Source of the DNA: an uncultured Anaerolineae bacterium
GTDB lineage: Bacteria; Chloroflexota; Anaerolineae; J036; Brachytrichaceae
Length of the DNA stretch: 64,000 nucleotides
Assembly (NCBI GenBank): GCA_937959265.1
Contig: CALGMA010000019.1
Coordinates: forward strand, 1 to 64,000
Reading direction: 5' to 3'
Shown here: positions 33,833-42,239 of the stretch, one piece after another
How the letters are laid out: the number at the start of each line of letters is the position of its first letter
Numbering within the stretch: position 1 is the stretch's first letter
Notes under the pieces: model-generated
Database searches by the model: none
What the model was told of the DNA's origin: nothing
What the model saw: only the letters and a program-made list of their open reading frames with translations
Translations under genes and position numbers: made by a program

Positions 33833-35121
33833 CACCGATCTACATCTCCTAAGACGATATCAACTGAGCCGATGATGGCAACGATGTCGGCCAGCAACGC
33901 GCCTTTGCTGATCTCGCCCAGCGGCTGCAGGTTGTGGAACGACGGCGCGCGGAAGTGCACGCGGCGCGGTTTGGGCGAGCCGTCGCCACTGAGCAGCACG
34001 CCATACTCGCCCTTGCCGCTCTCGACGGCGAAATACACCTCGCCCTCCGGCGCCCGAAAGCCTTCGGTCCACAACTTGAAGTGATGGATCAGCGATTCCA
34101 TTGAGTAGGCGATCTCGTGCTTGGGCGGCGGGGCCACCTTGCGATCGTCGGTCATCACCGGGCCGGGCGGCAGGCGATCCATCGCTTGCTTGATGATCTT
34201 GAGCGACTGATTGAACTCCTCCATCCGGCACTTGTAGCGGTCGTAAACGTCCCCGTTGCTGCCCAGCGGCACGCTGAACTCAAAGTGGTCGTAACTCGAG
34301 TATGGCTGCGCCTTGCGGACGTCGTAATTCACGCCACTGCCGCGCAGGCACGGCCCAGTCATACCCCAGGCGATGGCGTCTTGGGCGCTGATCTTGCCGA
34401 TGCCGACGGTGCGCTCCTTCCACAGCGGGTTCTCCTTCAACAATTTCTCGTACTCCAGGATGCGCCCGGGAAAGACATCGAGCACACGCTGCACCAACTG
34501 CGGGAAGTATGCCGGCACATCGCGCCACAGGCCGCCGGGGCGGATGTAGCTGCTCATCATGCGCGCGCCGCTGACAGCTTCGTAGATGTCGAGGATCATC
34601 TCCCGTTCGCGCATGCAATAGAGGAACACGCTCATCGCGCCGATGTCCAGCGCATGGGTGCCCAGCCATACCAAATGGCTGTTCATGCGCGTCAGCTCCA
34701 TCAGGATCACGCGCAGATACTGCGCGCGGATCGGCACGTCAATGCCCACCAGCTTCTCCACAGCGCTGCAGAAGGCCAGGTTGTTGCTCATCGGGGCCAG
34801 GTAGTCGGTGCGGTCGGTGAGCGGGATGGCCTTGAGATAGGTCTTGCCCTCGGCGGTCTTCTCGATGCCGGTGTGCAGGTAGCCAATATCGGGGATGCAA
34901 CTGACGATGGTCTCGCCGTCCAGCTCGAGCAGCAGCCGGAGCACGCCATGCGTGCTGGGGTGTTGCGGGCCCATGTTGAGCAGCATGGTTTCGCCGGTCA
35001 AGGCCCGAGGGCTGACTAGCTTCTTCAACTGCTCCAGGGTAATGTCGAGTTGGACGTCCTCCACTCGCACCGTATTCTGTGGGCCGTCCTCGACTCGAAT
35101 CGGGGGTTCTGCTATCGCCAT
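33832..35121 (-). CDS. nuoD: NADH-quinone oxidoreductase subunit D
   Basis: 429 residues. LNMGPQHPSTHGVLRLLLELDGE, DIGYLHTGIEKTAEG, and ESGKGEYGVLLSGDGSPKPRR with RVHFRAPSFHNLQPL are the conserved quinone-site elements derived from hydrogenase large subunits. The first 35 residues, before the NuoD core, are a charged extension (PPIRVEDGPQNTVRVEDVQ). It forms the quinone pocket with NuoB. A 67-base gap without features separates it from nuoC. Confidence 0.97.
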   Translation of the reverse strand: MAIAEPPIRVEDGPQNTVRVEDVQLDITLEQLKKLVSPRALTGETMLLNMGPQHPSTHGVLRLLLELDGETIVSCIPDIGYLHTGIEKTAEGKTYLKAIPLTDRTDYLAPMSNNLAFCSAVEKLVGIDVPIRAQYLRVILMELTRMNSHLVWLGTHALDIGAMSVFLYCMREREMILDIYEAVSGARMMSSYIRPGGLWRDVPAYFPQLVQRVLDVFPGRILEYEKLLKENPLWKERTVGIGKISAQDAIAWGMTGPCLRGSGVNYDVRKAQPYSSYDHFEFSVPLGSNGDVYDRYKCRMEEFNQSLKIIKQAMDRLPPGPVMTDDRKVAPPPKHEIAYSMESLIHHFKLWTEGFRAPEGEVYFAVESGKGEYGVLLSGDGSPKPRRVHFRAPSFHNLQPLGEISKGALLADIVAIIGSVDIVLGDVDR

Positions 35122-35188
35122 TTTGGATCAAGTAAATGAACTGAGCGCTGGTGGCGGCGGCTGTTGCGCTTGGCCCTCGCCTCGAGTT

Positions 35189-35698
35189 TTACTCAGTCGC
35201 GTAGGGTTTGGCGGCGTCAATGCGCGCGCGGTTGAACGAGAAAGCGTTTTCTTCCACGGCAACCGGCACCTCTTTGCGCAGTGGATGGCCGGGGTAATCC
35301 GGCGGCAACAGGATGCGTCGCAAGTCGGGGTGGCCTTCAAAGTGGATCCCAAACAGGTCGTAGATCTCACGCTCCAACCAGTTCGCGTTGCGATACACCG
35401 GCACGGCGGATGGGAGGCTGGCGTCGTATTCGCTCAGCATCACCTTGACGCGCACGCGAAGGTTGCGCGGGATTGAGTACAACTGGTAAAGGATGCCGAA
35501 GCGCGGCTCGCGCGGATAGTAATCCACGCACGTCTCGTCGGTCAGCATGTCGAACTGCTGCACGTCGCGCAGGTGGGTCAGCACGTCGAGGATGCGTTCG
35601 CGGGATGTGTGCAACGTCACCTCGTCGCGAAAGAGGGTGACTTGGCTGATCGCATCACCCAGCGCAGACTTGAGCAGTTCACTCAGCGGTTGATCCAT
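35189..35698 (-). CDS. nuoC: NADH-quinone oxidoreductase subunit C
   Basis: 169 residues, the 30-kDa subunit. LRDVQQFDMLTDETCVDYYP, YNRYQL-equivalent LYQLYSIPRNLRVRVKV and NWLEREIYDLFGIHFEGHPDLRRILLP (conserved EREvyDlfGI region) define the family. It binds NuoD in the peripheral arm. It is a separate gene, not fused with nuoD as in enterobacteria. Confidence 0.96.
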   Translation of the reverse strand: MDQPLSELLKSALGDAISQVTLFRDEVTLHTSRERILDVLTHLRDVQQFDMLTDETCVDYYPREPRFGILYQLYSIPRNLRVRVKVMLSEYDASLPSAVPVYRNANWLEREIYDLFGIHFEGHPDLRRILLPPDYPGHPLRKEVPVAVEENAFSFNRARIDAAKPYATE

Positions 35699-35753
35699 AG
35701 TTGCATCTTCCGTGTTGCGTCGTGCGTTCTACAGCATTGCGCATGACTGCCAC

Positions 35754-36236
35754 TTACTGCCACTTCTTCAGCGGCTCGTGCCGAATCTTCTGTTGTAGCT
35801 TCATGATGCCGTCAATGAGCGTCTCCGGACGCGGGGGGCAGCCGGCCACATATACGTCCACCGGCACGATCTCATCCACGCCCTGCACGATGGCATAGTT
35901 GTTGAACACGCCGCCGCACGAGGCGCAATCGCCCATCGCGATCACCCACTTGGGGTCGGGCATTTGGTCGTAGAGATTGCGCAGCACCGGCGCCATCTTG
36001 CGGCTCACCCGGCCGGCGACGATCATCAGGTCGCTTTGGCGCGGGCTGGCCCGCATCAACTCCATGCCGAATCGTGACAAGTCGTAGCGTGGCGCCTGTG
36101 CGCTCATCATCTCGATTGCGCAGCACGCCAGGCCGAACAGCATCGGCCAAATGGCGTTCGACCGCGCCCAGTTCACCGCCTTCTCCAGCGAGGTGGTGAC
36201 GATACCCATGTCGCCTAGTTTCTGTTCCAGTCCCAT
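35754..36236 (-). CDS. nuoB: NADH-quinone oxidoreductase subunit B
   Basis: 160 residues. The four ligands of cluster N2 are visible in [11 protein letters not shown] (adjacent cysteines), GDCASCGG and [38 protein letters not shown] is strongly conserved. N2 reduces quinone. A small imperfect inverted repeat (36258-36267 with 36281-36290) lies in the gap to nuoA. Confidence 0.97.
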   Translation of the reverse strand: MGLEQKLGDMGIVTTSLEKAVNWARSNAIWPMLFGLACCAIEMMSAQAPRYDLSRFGMELMRASPRQSDLMIVAGRVSRKMAPVLRNLYDQMPDPKWVIAMGDCASCGGVFNNYAIVQGVDEIVPVDVYVAGCPPRPETLIDGIMKLQQKIRHEPLKKWQ

Positions 36237-36296
36237 TCCCCAACTCCCTTTGTAACCGAGGAGCGCGAAAGTTGCCTTTGCGCGATCCTCAATGCC

Positions 36297-36668
36297 TCAT
36301 TTGTCCATGGTCTCCCATTCCAACGCACCCTTCTTCCAAATCCAGAAGTAGCCCACCAACAAGATGCCGACGAAGATCAACATCTCGATCAAACCGAACC
36401 AACCCAACTGTCGGAACGCTACCGCCCAGGGATAGAAGAAGATGACCTCGATATCGAATAGGATGAAGAGCACAGCGATCAGGTAGAAACGCACGGAGAA
36501 GCGTCGTTGACCCTGGCCGATGGCGCGCATGCCGCTCTCGTAGGGCTGGATCTTCACCGGGTTGTTCGCCCGGCGGCGTGGCCCAAACAGGATTGAGATG
36601 AAGATGACCAGGACCGCCAGCGCCGTGGAGAGAAACAACAAGATGAAGACCGGGAGAAACTCGTTCAT
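36297..36668 (-). CDS. nuoA: NADH-quinone oxidoreductase subunit A
   Basis: 123 residues with three membrane helices. RRANNPVKIQPYESGM contains the conserved loop (P-Y-E-S-G), then RFSVRFYLIAVLFILFDIEVIFFYPWA with its acidic residues. It is the first gene of the operon; a candidate promoter and a leader hairpin lie just upstream. Confidence 0.96.
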   Translation of the reverse strand: MNEFLPVFILLFLSTALAVLVIFISILFGPRRRANNPVKIQPYESGMRAIGQGQRRFSVRFYLIAVLFILFDIEVIFFYPWAVAFRQLGWFGLIEMLIFVGILLVGYFWIWKKGALEWETMDK

Positions 36669-36681
36669 GGCTCATTCAGCG

Positions 36682-36709
36682 CGACGAGACGCGGCATATT
36701 GTCTCATCG
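36682..36709 (-). repeat. Leader hairpin upstream of nuoA
   Basis: CGACGAGAC (36682-36690) and GTCTCATCG (36701-36709) give a 9-bp stem with one G-T pair and a 10-base loop, 14 bases before the nuoA start codon. It could be a leader structure or an operator for a dimeric regulator. Confidence 0.4.
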
Positions 36710-36747
36710 TTCGATTTTCGCTTGAGAAGTTTATCACAAATGGTCGC

Positions 36748-36775
36748 ATCCTAGGCGCGTGCCCTGTGCTTTCAA
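36748..36775 (-). promoter_or_regulatory. Candidate sigma-70 promoter of the nuo operon
   Basis: On the minus strand TTGAAA (36775-36770) and TAGGAT (36753-36748) are separated by 16 bp, the same spacing as in the rplU promoter. Transcription would begin near 36741 and leave a 70-base leader containing the hairpin at 36682-36709. The -10 box matches at only four positions. Confidence 0.4.
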
Positions 36776-36787
36776 ACGGTGTCGGCG

Positions 36788-39700
36788 TCACGTCAAATGC
36801 CGGGCGATCACTTCGACCGGATGTAGCGCGGCGTGGCCGGTGAAGTGCGCGATCTGCTCTCGGCATGAAGTGCCCGGCGCGACGATTAGCGTCTCGGCGC
36901 TCGCTGCCCGCGCGGCCGGCAACAGCGCCAGCTCGCCGATCCGCTGCGACAGCGCGTAGTGCTCCGCCTCGTAGCCGAACGCGCCGGCCATCCCGCAACA
37001 CGTCGAATCCACCTCGCGCACATCATAGCCGGCGGATGTTAAAAGTATGCGCGTCGCGCGCGTGCCCCACAGCGCCTTTTGATGGCAATGGCCATGTAGC
37101 AATAGCCCCGGCCTTTCGTCGTTTCTCGGCGCAGGGAAAGATACGCCCTGCGCGACGAGGAACTCCTCGACGCTTTGTGTCATTTGCGCCACGATCTCGG
37201 CATCCTCGCCTGGGAGCAGATCGGGATAGTCGTCGCGCAGCGCGCTGATGCAGCTTGGCTCAATGCCGAGGATGGGCACGCCCTGCCGGGCCAGCGGCGC
37301 GAGCTGCGCCAAGTTGAAGCGCGCCCAGGACAACATCGCCTTCGGTTGGCCCTGCGAGAGGAGCGGCCGACCGCAGCACCGCCAGGGCGGCACGATCACC
37401 GCGCAGCCGGCTGCTTCCAGCACCTGCACCGCAGCGATGGCGACTTGGGGGTGGTTGTAGCGCGAGAAGGTGTCCACGAACAACGCCACTCGCGGCTTCG
37501 GCGTATTCGATAGTTGCGCGCGGGCCGCGCGCGCCCACCAACGGTCGAACGTCTGGCGTTGGAACGCCGGCAGCGCACGCTCAGGCGCGATGCGCAGCAG
37601 GCGCTTGCTGAGCGCGCGATTCACCAGCCAGTTGGAAACCGGCGCGAACGCCGACGCGAGGGGCGCGAATGACGCGATCCTCCCCAGCAGCCATGCGCGC
37701 AGCGGCAGGCCGCGGGTTTCGTAAAAGTGCGCCAGGAACTCGCTTTTCAGCTTGCTCATATCCACGCCGGCGGCGCACTCGGTGGCGCAGGCCTTACAGC
37801 TCAGGCACAGATCGAGGGCCGCCTTCACCTCATCCGGCGAGGGCTTGGGGAGGGGTTGATGTGGTGCGAGCGGTGAAGCGCCGTCGGTCGCGCGCGCAAC
37901 GGTCTTCGTCGAGAGGAATTCGCGCAGCAAATTGGCCCGCCCGCGGGTGCTGTGCATCTCCTCGCGCGTGGCGCGATATGACGGGCACATCACGCCGCCT
38001 TCTAGCTTGCGGCATACGCCGCTGCCGTTGCACTGCTCCACCAGCCCCGCAAAGCCGCCGTCCCGGCGAAAGGCGAAGGTGGTGGGCAGGGAGCGAGCGG
38101 CGTAGTCTGGGCCATAGCGCAGATGCGATTCCATCTCGACAGCGCGCACCTTCTTGCCGGGGTTGAGCAGCCCGCGCGGGTCGAAGGCGTCTTTGAGCGC
38201 GCAGAACGCCTGATAGACATCCGGGCCAAAGAGCGCTTCGTTCTGATGTGAGCGCTCGTAGCCGTCGCCGTGTTCGCCGCTCATCGCCCCGCCCAACTCG
38301 CGGCAGAGCGCCAGCGCGTCGCGGGCAATGCCTTTGAGCTGAGCCACGCCGCGCGACGCGCGCAGATTGACCAGCGGCCTCACGTGCAGGACGCCGGCGC
38401 TGGCGTGGGCATAGAACGCGCCCTCGGTGTCATGCGCGGCGAAGATCGCGCTCAGCCGCTCGACGTATTCGGCCAGCCGTTCCACCGGCACGGCCACGTC
38501 CTCCACGACGCTGATCGGCTTGGCCTGGCTGCGAATGCTCGTCAGCACGTTCAGGCCGATCTTGCGCACATACCACACGTCGGCCTGCGCTGCCGGGTCG
38601 AACAGCGGGCGCAACGCGCAGGGCAGATGCTCGCGCGCGACCAGTTGCCGGAGGCGCTCGACGCCGGCGCGCACGTCGGCCTCGCTCTCGCCGTCGAATT
38701 CGACGACCAGCAGCCCCTCCGGCGTGGCCTGACCGTCCAGCCAACCAACCCGCCCGCGACACTCCGGCAGCTCGCGCGCGATGCGGATGAACATGCCGCC
38801 GATCAGCTCGATAGCCGCAGGATTCGTCGTGAGCAGCGCCGGCACCGCGCGCATCGCCTCGACCAGCCCATTGAACGCAGCGATGACCAGCGCCGCGCGC
38901 TTGGGCTTGGGGAACAGGCGCAGCGTGGCTTCGACCACGACGCCTAGTGTGCCCTCCGCCCCGGCGAACAGCGGCGCCAAGTTCAATCGGCTGACCTGTC
39001 GCAGATGGTTCTCCAAGTTCTCGCCCTGTCGCCGGGCGTTCGCTTCGGTCAAGCAGGCCGTCGGCCGGGCCGGATCGTAGGCCAGCATCTCGGCCACGTA
39101 GTCCAGGTTGTAGCCGCTGGCGCGTCGCCACACCTTGGGAAAGTCGCGGCGGATCGCTTCTTCCCAGCGCCGGACGATCTGAGTCACCTGGTCGCGCAGG
39201 GTCGCAGGCGCAGGGCTGTGCTCTGTGCCCACTTGCCGAAGCGCGGCGGCGAATTGCGCCGGGCCGAACTCCGCCAGCGTCCCATCGGCCAACACCACTG
39301 TGAGCGCGGCGACGTTGTCGGCGGTCATGCCATAGCGGATGGAATGCGCGCCGGTCGCATTCGCGCCGATGACGCCGCCGATAGCGGCGCGTTCGGCGCT
39401 GGCCGGGTCGGGGCCGAACTGCAGCCCATACTGCGCTAGGCGTTTGTTCAACTGCCCCAGCGCCATGCCCGGTTGCACGCGGACGGCGCGCCCGCTTGCG
39501 TCCAGGTCGAGCAGCGCGTCCATGTGCTTGGTGAAGTCAATGACGACGCCTGGGCCGATGGATGAGCCGCACAAGCTGCTGCCGCCGCCGCGCGGGGTAA
39601 TCGGCGCGCCGTGCTCTGCGCACAGCGCCACCGTTGCAATCACGTCATCCGTGGTCTTCGGCAGCACCACGCCCAGCGGCATCATCTGGTAGTTGCTGGC

Positions 39701-39805
39701 GTCGGTGCTGTAGATGAGGCGTGTTGGCGTGTCGAAGCGGACTTCGCCGGCCACATGGCGCGCGAGCGCCTGCGCCAGCGGGTGGTCATGAGGGATAGAT
39801 CGCAC
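36788..39805 (-). CDS. FAD-linked oxidase with Fe-S and CCG domains (D-lactate/2-hydroxyacid dehydrogenase type)
   Basis: 1005 residues. Order: FAD_binding_4 domain (about 40-190; PRGGGSSLCGSSIGPGVVIDF), FAD-oxidase C-terminal domain (about 220-530; GEHGDGYERS), ferredoxin-like part with CNGSGVCRKLEGG and CLSCKACATECAAGVD, and two cysteine-rich CCG domains (CCGRPLLSQG; CCGMAGAFGYEAEHYALSQR). This is the Dld-II/GlcD-GlcF-like fusion that oxidises D-lactate or a similar 2-hydroxyacid and passes electrons to quinone. The exact substrate is not readable. It is upstream of, and in the same direction as, nuo, with about 120 bases between. Confidence 0.9.
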   Translation of the reverse strand: MRSIPHDHPLAQALARHVAGEVRFDTPTRLIYSTDASNYQMMPLGVVLPKTTDDVIATVALCAEHGAPITPRGGGSSLCGSSIGPGVVIDFTKHMDALLDLDASGRAVRVQPGMALGQLNKRLAQYGLQFGPDPASAERAAIGGVIGANATGAHSIRYGMTADNVAALTVVLADGTLAEFGPAQFAAALRQVGTEHSPAPATLRDQVTQIVRRWEEAIRRDFPKVWRRASGYNLDYVAEMLAYDPARPTACLTEANARRQGENLENHLRQVSRLNLAPLFAGAEGTLGVVVEATLRLFPKPKRAALVIAAFNGLVEAMRAVPALLTTNPAAIELIGGMFIRIARELPECRGRVGWLDGQATPEGLLVVEFDGESEADVRAGVERLRQLVAREHLPCALRPLFDPAAQADVWYVRKIGLNVLTSIRSQAKPISVVEDVAVPVERLAEYVERLSAIFAAHDTEGAFYAHASAGVLHVRPLVNLRASRGVAQLKGIARDALALCRELGGAMSGEHGDGYERSHQNEALFGPDVYQAFCALKDAFDPRGLLNPGKKVRAVEMESHLRYGPDYAARSLPTTFAFRRDGGFAGLVEQCNGSGVCRKLEGGVMCPSYRATREEMHSTRGRANLLREFLSTKTVARATDGASPLAPHQPLPKPSPDEVKAALDLCLSCKACATECAAGVDMSKLKSEFLAHFYETRGLPLRAWLLGRIASFAPLASAFAPVSNWLVNRALSKRLLRIAPERALPAFQRQTFDRWWARAARAQLSNTPKPRVALFVDTFSRYNHPQVAIAAVQVLEAAGCAVIVPPWRCCGRPLLSQGQPKAMLSWARFNLAQLAPLARQGVPILGIEPSCISALRDDYPDLLPGEDAEIVAQMTQSVEEFLVAQGVSFPAPRNDERPGLLLHGHCHQKALWGTRATRILLTSAGYDVREVDSTCCGMAGAFGYEAEHYALSQRIGELALLPAARAASAETLIVAPGTSCREQIAHFTGHAALHPVEVIARHLT

Positions 39806-39826
39806 GCGCCGGATTTTATGCGCCGG

Positions 39827-41443
39827 TCATGCCGGCGCTTGCGCCGGTTGCTCCTCGGCGACGATGCGGCGCGCCTGCTCCTCTTCGCGTCGCCCGGATT
39901 CCGCGATCGCGCGCGCCACGTTCACGGTCAACAGGATGGCCAGGCCGACCACGAAGAAGATCACTACGGACAGGATGGCCGGGCGCAAGTTGCCGACGAC
40001 CTGATTGACGAAGCCGAACAGGAAAGGCCCCATCCACGATGTGCCGCGTTCGCTGATCTCGTAGATCGAGAAGAACTCGGCTTCCTTATCCTTCGGGATC
40101 ATCTGCGCGAACAAGCTGCGGCTGAGCGCCTGGCTGCCGCCGAGCACGGTGGCGATCATCGCGCCGAGGATCCAGAACTCCAGCTCGGCGCGCGGGATGC
40201 CCAGCGCCGAAGGGCTGTAGTCGCGCATCCCCAGGAAGGCGTAGATCACCACGCCGCTCCAAATGACCAGGCTGGCGACGAGGGCGCGTTTGCCACCGAC
40301 GCGGCCGGCCAGCGCGCCGAAGAACAGCGCGCCGAAGAACGCAACGAACTGGATCATCAAGATCAGCAGCGTGAGCCGTTCGACCGGGATGCCCAGGCCG
40401 CCGCGAATGACCGGCGCTGCGGCGAACAGCGCTGCTACGCCGATCACCGTCTGGATGCCATCGTTGTAGATGAGGTAGGCGAGCAGGAACTTGGCGGTCT
40501 GCGGCAGGCTGCGCGACTTGCGCCACAGGAAGACGCCGATCATGATGAGCGGGCCGACGACCGCGATGAAGATCACTTCGAGGGGCAGCCCTAGCGCCGA
40601 GACTAACGGGAAGAGGATGAACACGAGCAGCGGCGAGAGCAACAGGCTGGCTACCGCGCGCGGGGGCGTCTCCATCGTCTCGCCGAGCTGATCGAATGCG
40701 ACGTGCAGGATGCCTCGGCCCGGCGGGAGTTGGCGCGCGCGGTGGCGCGGGCGCAACGTGAGCCACGTCCACACCGACCAGCCCAGCCACCACAGGCCCG
40801 CCGAGGCCAGGTTGATGCGCACGGCCAGGCCGCTATCCAGGCCGAGACGGTCGCGCAGCAAGAAGAGGATCAGGTTGAAGACGAGCAACACCCCGCCGCC
40901 GAGATAGCCCATCGCCCAGCCGAAGGACGACACGCGGTCGCGCGCTTCCTCGCTGGCGATGTCGGGCAGATAGGCGTTGTAGAAGACGATGGCCGCGCCG
41001 AAGCACAGGTTGGCGAGGATGAACAGTACGCCGCCCAGCCACCACAGGTCGCCCTGCACAAAGAACAACAGCGTCGTCGCCAGGCCGCCGATAATCGCGA
41101 AGCGTTGCAACATTTGTTTGCGGCGATGGGAGTAGTCGGCGATGGCGCCCAGGATGGGCAAGAAGCCGGCCTGCAGCACGACCGAGAACGCGATGCAATA
41201 GGGCAAGAACGAGTCCGGCGCGACCGGCAAGCCGAAGAAGCGCGCCTGGCCATCGGGGCTGGCCTTTGCTGCTGCGTCGGCCAGCGAGGCCAGATACGGC
41301 CCCAGAAACACCGTGCCTACGGTGGTGCTGAAGGCGCTATTGGCCCAGTCATACATCGCCCAGCCGACGATCTCACGGCGATTGTTGGTGGGTTGCTCGA
41401 GCGGAATCACGGTTGCGGCGTTTTCTTCGTTCTCGACTCGCAT
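39827..41443 (-). CDS. MFS permease of the UMF1 / Atg22-like type
   Basis: 538 residues, about 12 membrane helices. GWAMYDWANSAFSTTVGTVFLGPYL is the N-terminal signature of the UMF1 family (related to fungal Atg22), followed by NAYLPDIASEEARDRVSSFGWAMGYLGGG. Substrates are unknown; Atg22 exports amino acids from the vacuole. A charged tail (about 515-538) ends the protein. It lies 21 bases beyond the dehydrogenase start on the same strand. Confidence 0.85.
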   Translation of the reverse strand: MRVENEENAATVIPLEQPTNNRREIVGWAMYDWANSAFSTTVGTVFLGPYLASLADAAAKASPDGQARFFGLPVAPDSFLPYCIAFSVVLQAGFLPILGAIADYSHRRKQMLQRFAIIGGLATTLLFFVQGDLWWLGGVLFILANLCFGAAIVFYNAYLPDIASEEARDRVSSFGWAMGYLGGGVLLVFNLILFLLRDRLGLDSGLAVRINLASAGLWWLGWSVWTWLTLRPRHRARQLPPGRGILHVAFDQLGETMETPPRAVASLLLSPLLVFILFPLVSALGLPLEVIFIAVVGPLIMIGVFLWRKSRSLPQTAKFLLAYLIYNDGIQTVIGVAALFAAAPVIRGGLGIPVERLTLLILMIQFVAFFGALFFGALAGRVGGKRALVASLVIWSGVVIYAFLGMRDYSPSALGIPRAELEFWILGAMIATVLGGSQALSRSLFAQMIPKDKEAEFFSIYEISERGTSWMGPFLFGFVNQVVGNLRPAILSVVIFFVVGLAILLTVNVARAIAESGRREEEQARRIVAEEQPAQAPA

Positions 41444-41482
41444 CGGGCGTGTAGTGTGCCGGCTTTCTGTGAAGGCGGGTTT

Positions 41483-41518
41483 AAAAAACGCTTCCGAAGT
41501 TTCTGGAACTTCGGAAGC
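41483..41518 (-). terminator. Rho-independent terminator
   Basis: Perfect 12-bp stem, GCTTCCGAAGTT (41490-41501) with AACTTCGGAAGC (41507-41518), 5-base loop, followed on the minus strand by G then TTTTTT (41488-41483). It lies 9 bases after the stop of the molybdoenzyme gene (41527) and would end the minus-strand transcript coming from the PKS/AI-2E/molybdoenzyme group before the MFS gene. Confidence 0.88.
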
Positions 41519-41526
41519 CTATCATT

Positions 41527-42174
41527 TCACCATTGGCCCTCGAAACGCTCTTCTTGCCACACGCGGGCGACGTTGTGATAGCCCGCCTGTTCCCAGAAGC
41601 CGGGGCGGTCGGTCTGCGTGAACTCCAACGCGCGCAGCCACTTGCCGCCCTTCCAAAAGTAGCGCGTGTCCGGGTCTTTGGCCTGCGCTTTAGTTGCACC
41701 CACCACCACGCGCAGGGGGTAGCCATGATCGGGATCGAGCGGCTCGCCGTCGTATTCGATCGCCAGCAGCGTCGTGGGCTTCATGAAGTGTTGCAGGTCG
41801 AGGTTCGTAGTGAAGCCATACTCGCAGTGCTCGATCACGAAGCGGGCGGTGGGTTTGAGCTTGATGATGCCCTGCTCGATCAAGTCCGGCAGCCACACCC
41901 CTTTCCACTTCGTGTCGAACTTGCTCCATCGCGTGACGCAGTGGATGTCCATGGTGATCTCGCGCATGGGCAGCCTGAGGAACTCCTCCCACGTCCACTG
42001 CTTAGGCGCTTCGACCTCGCCGTAGATGCTGAAGGTCCACCGGCTCATGTCGTAATGTGGCACCGGCCCATAGTGCAACACAGGGAACTTCTCGGTCAGC
42101 GACTGGCCCGGCGGCAGCCGGCCCATCATCTTGAGCTCGTTTTCGCGCTCCTTGCGCGGGTTGAACAGATTCAT
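41527..42174 (-). CDS. Sulfite-oxidase-fold molybdopterin oxidoreductase, cytoplasmic
   Basis: 215 residues from the ATG at 42174, preceded by GGAGAGGAGAG, a strong ribosome binding site; the in-frame extension to 42243 is unneeded. The cofactor cysteine is in MDIHCVTRWSKFDTKWKGV, and GYPLRVVVGATK and KWLRALEF belong to the SUOX/YedY catalytic domain. No twin-arginine signal is seen, so unlike MsrP/YedY the protein should stay in the cytoplasm. The substrate is unknown. A terminator follows. Confidence 0.86.
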   Translation of the reverse strand: MNLFNPRKERENELKMMGRLPPGQSLTEKFPVLHYGPVPHYDMSRWTFSIYGEVEAPKQWTWEEFLRLPMREITMDIHCVTRWSKFDTKWKGVWLPDLIEQGIIKLKPTARFVIEHCEYGFTTNLDLQHFMKPTTLLAIEYDGEPLDPDHGYPLRVVVGATKAQAKDPDTRYFWKGGKWLRALEFTQTDRPGFWEQAGYHNVARVWQEERFEGQW

Positions 42175-42239
42175 CTCTCCTCTCCCGTCCATCAGTAGCA
42201 GTTTGACAACACGCCCTGAGCATACCCGATGCGGCGCGC

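Noticed and set aside
39611..40594. 327-codon plus-strand frame opposite the MFS permease
   Set aside because: Very rich in His, Asp, Arg and Gln as expected from reverse translation of membrane-helix codons; no family features.
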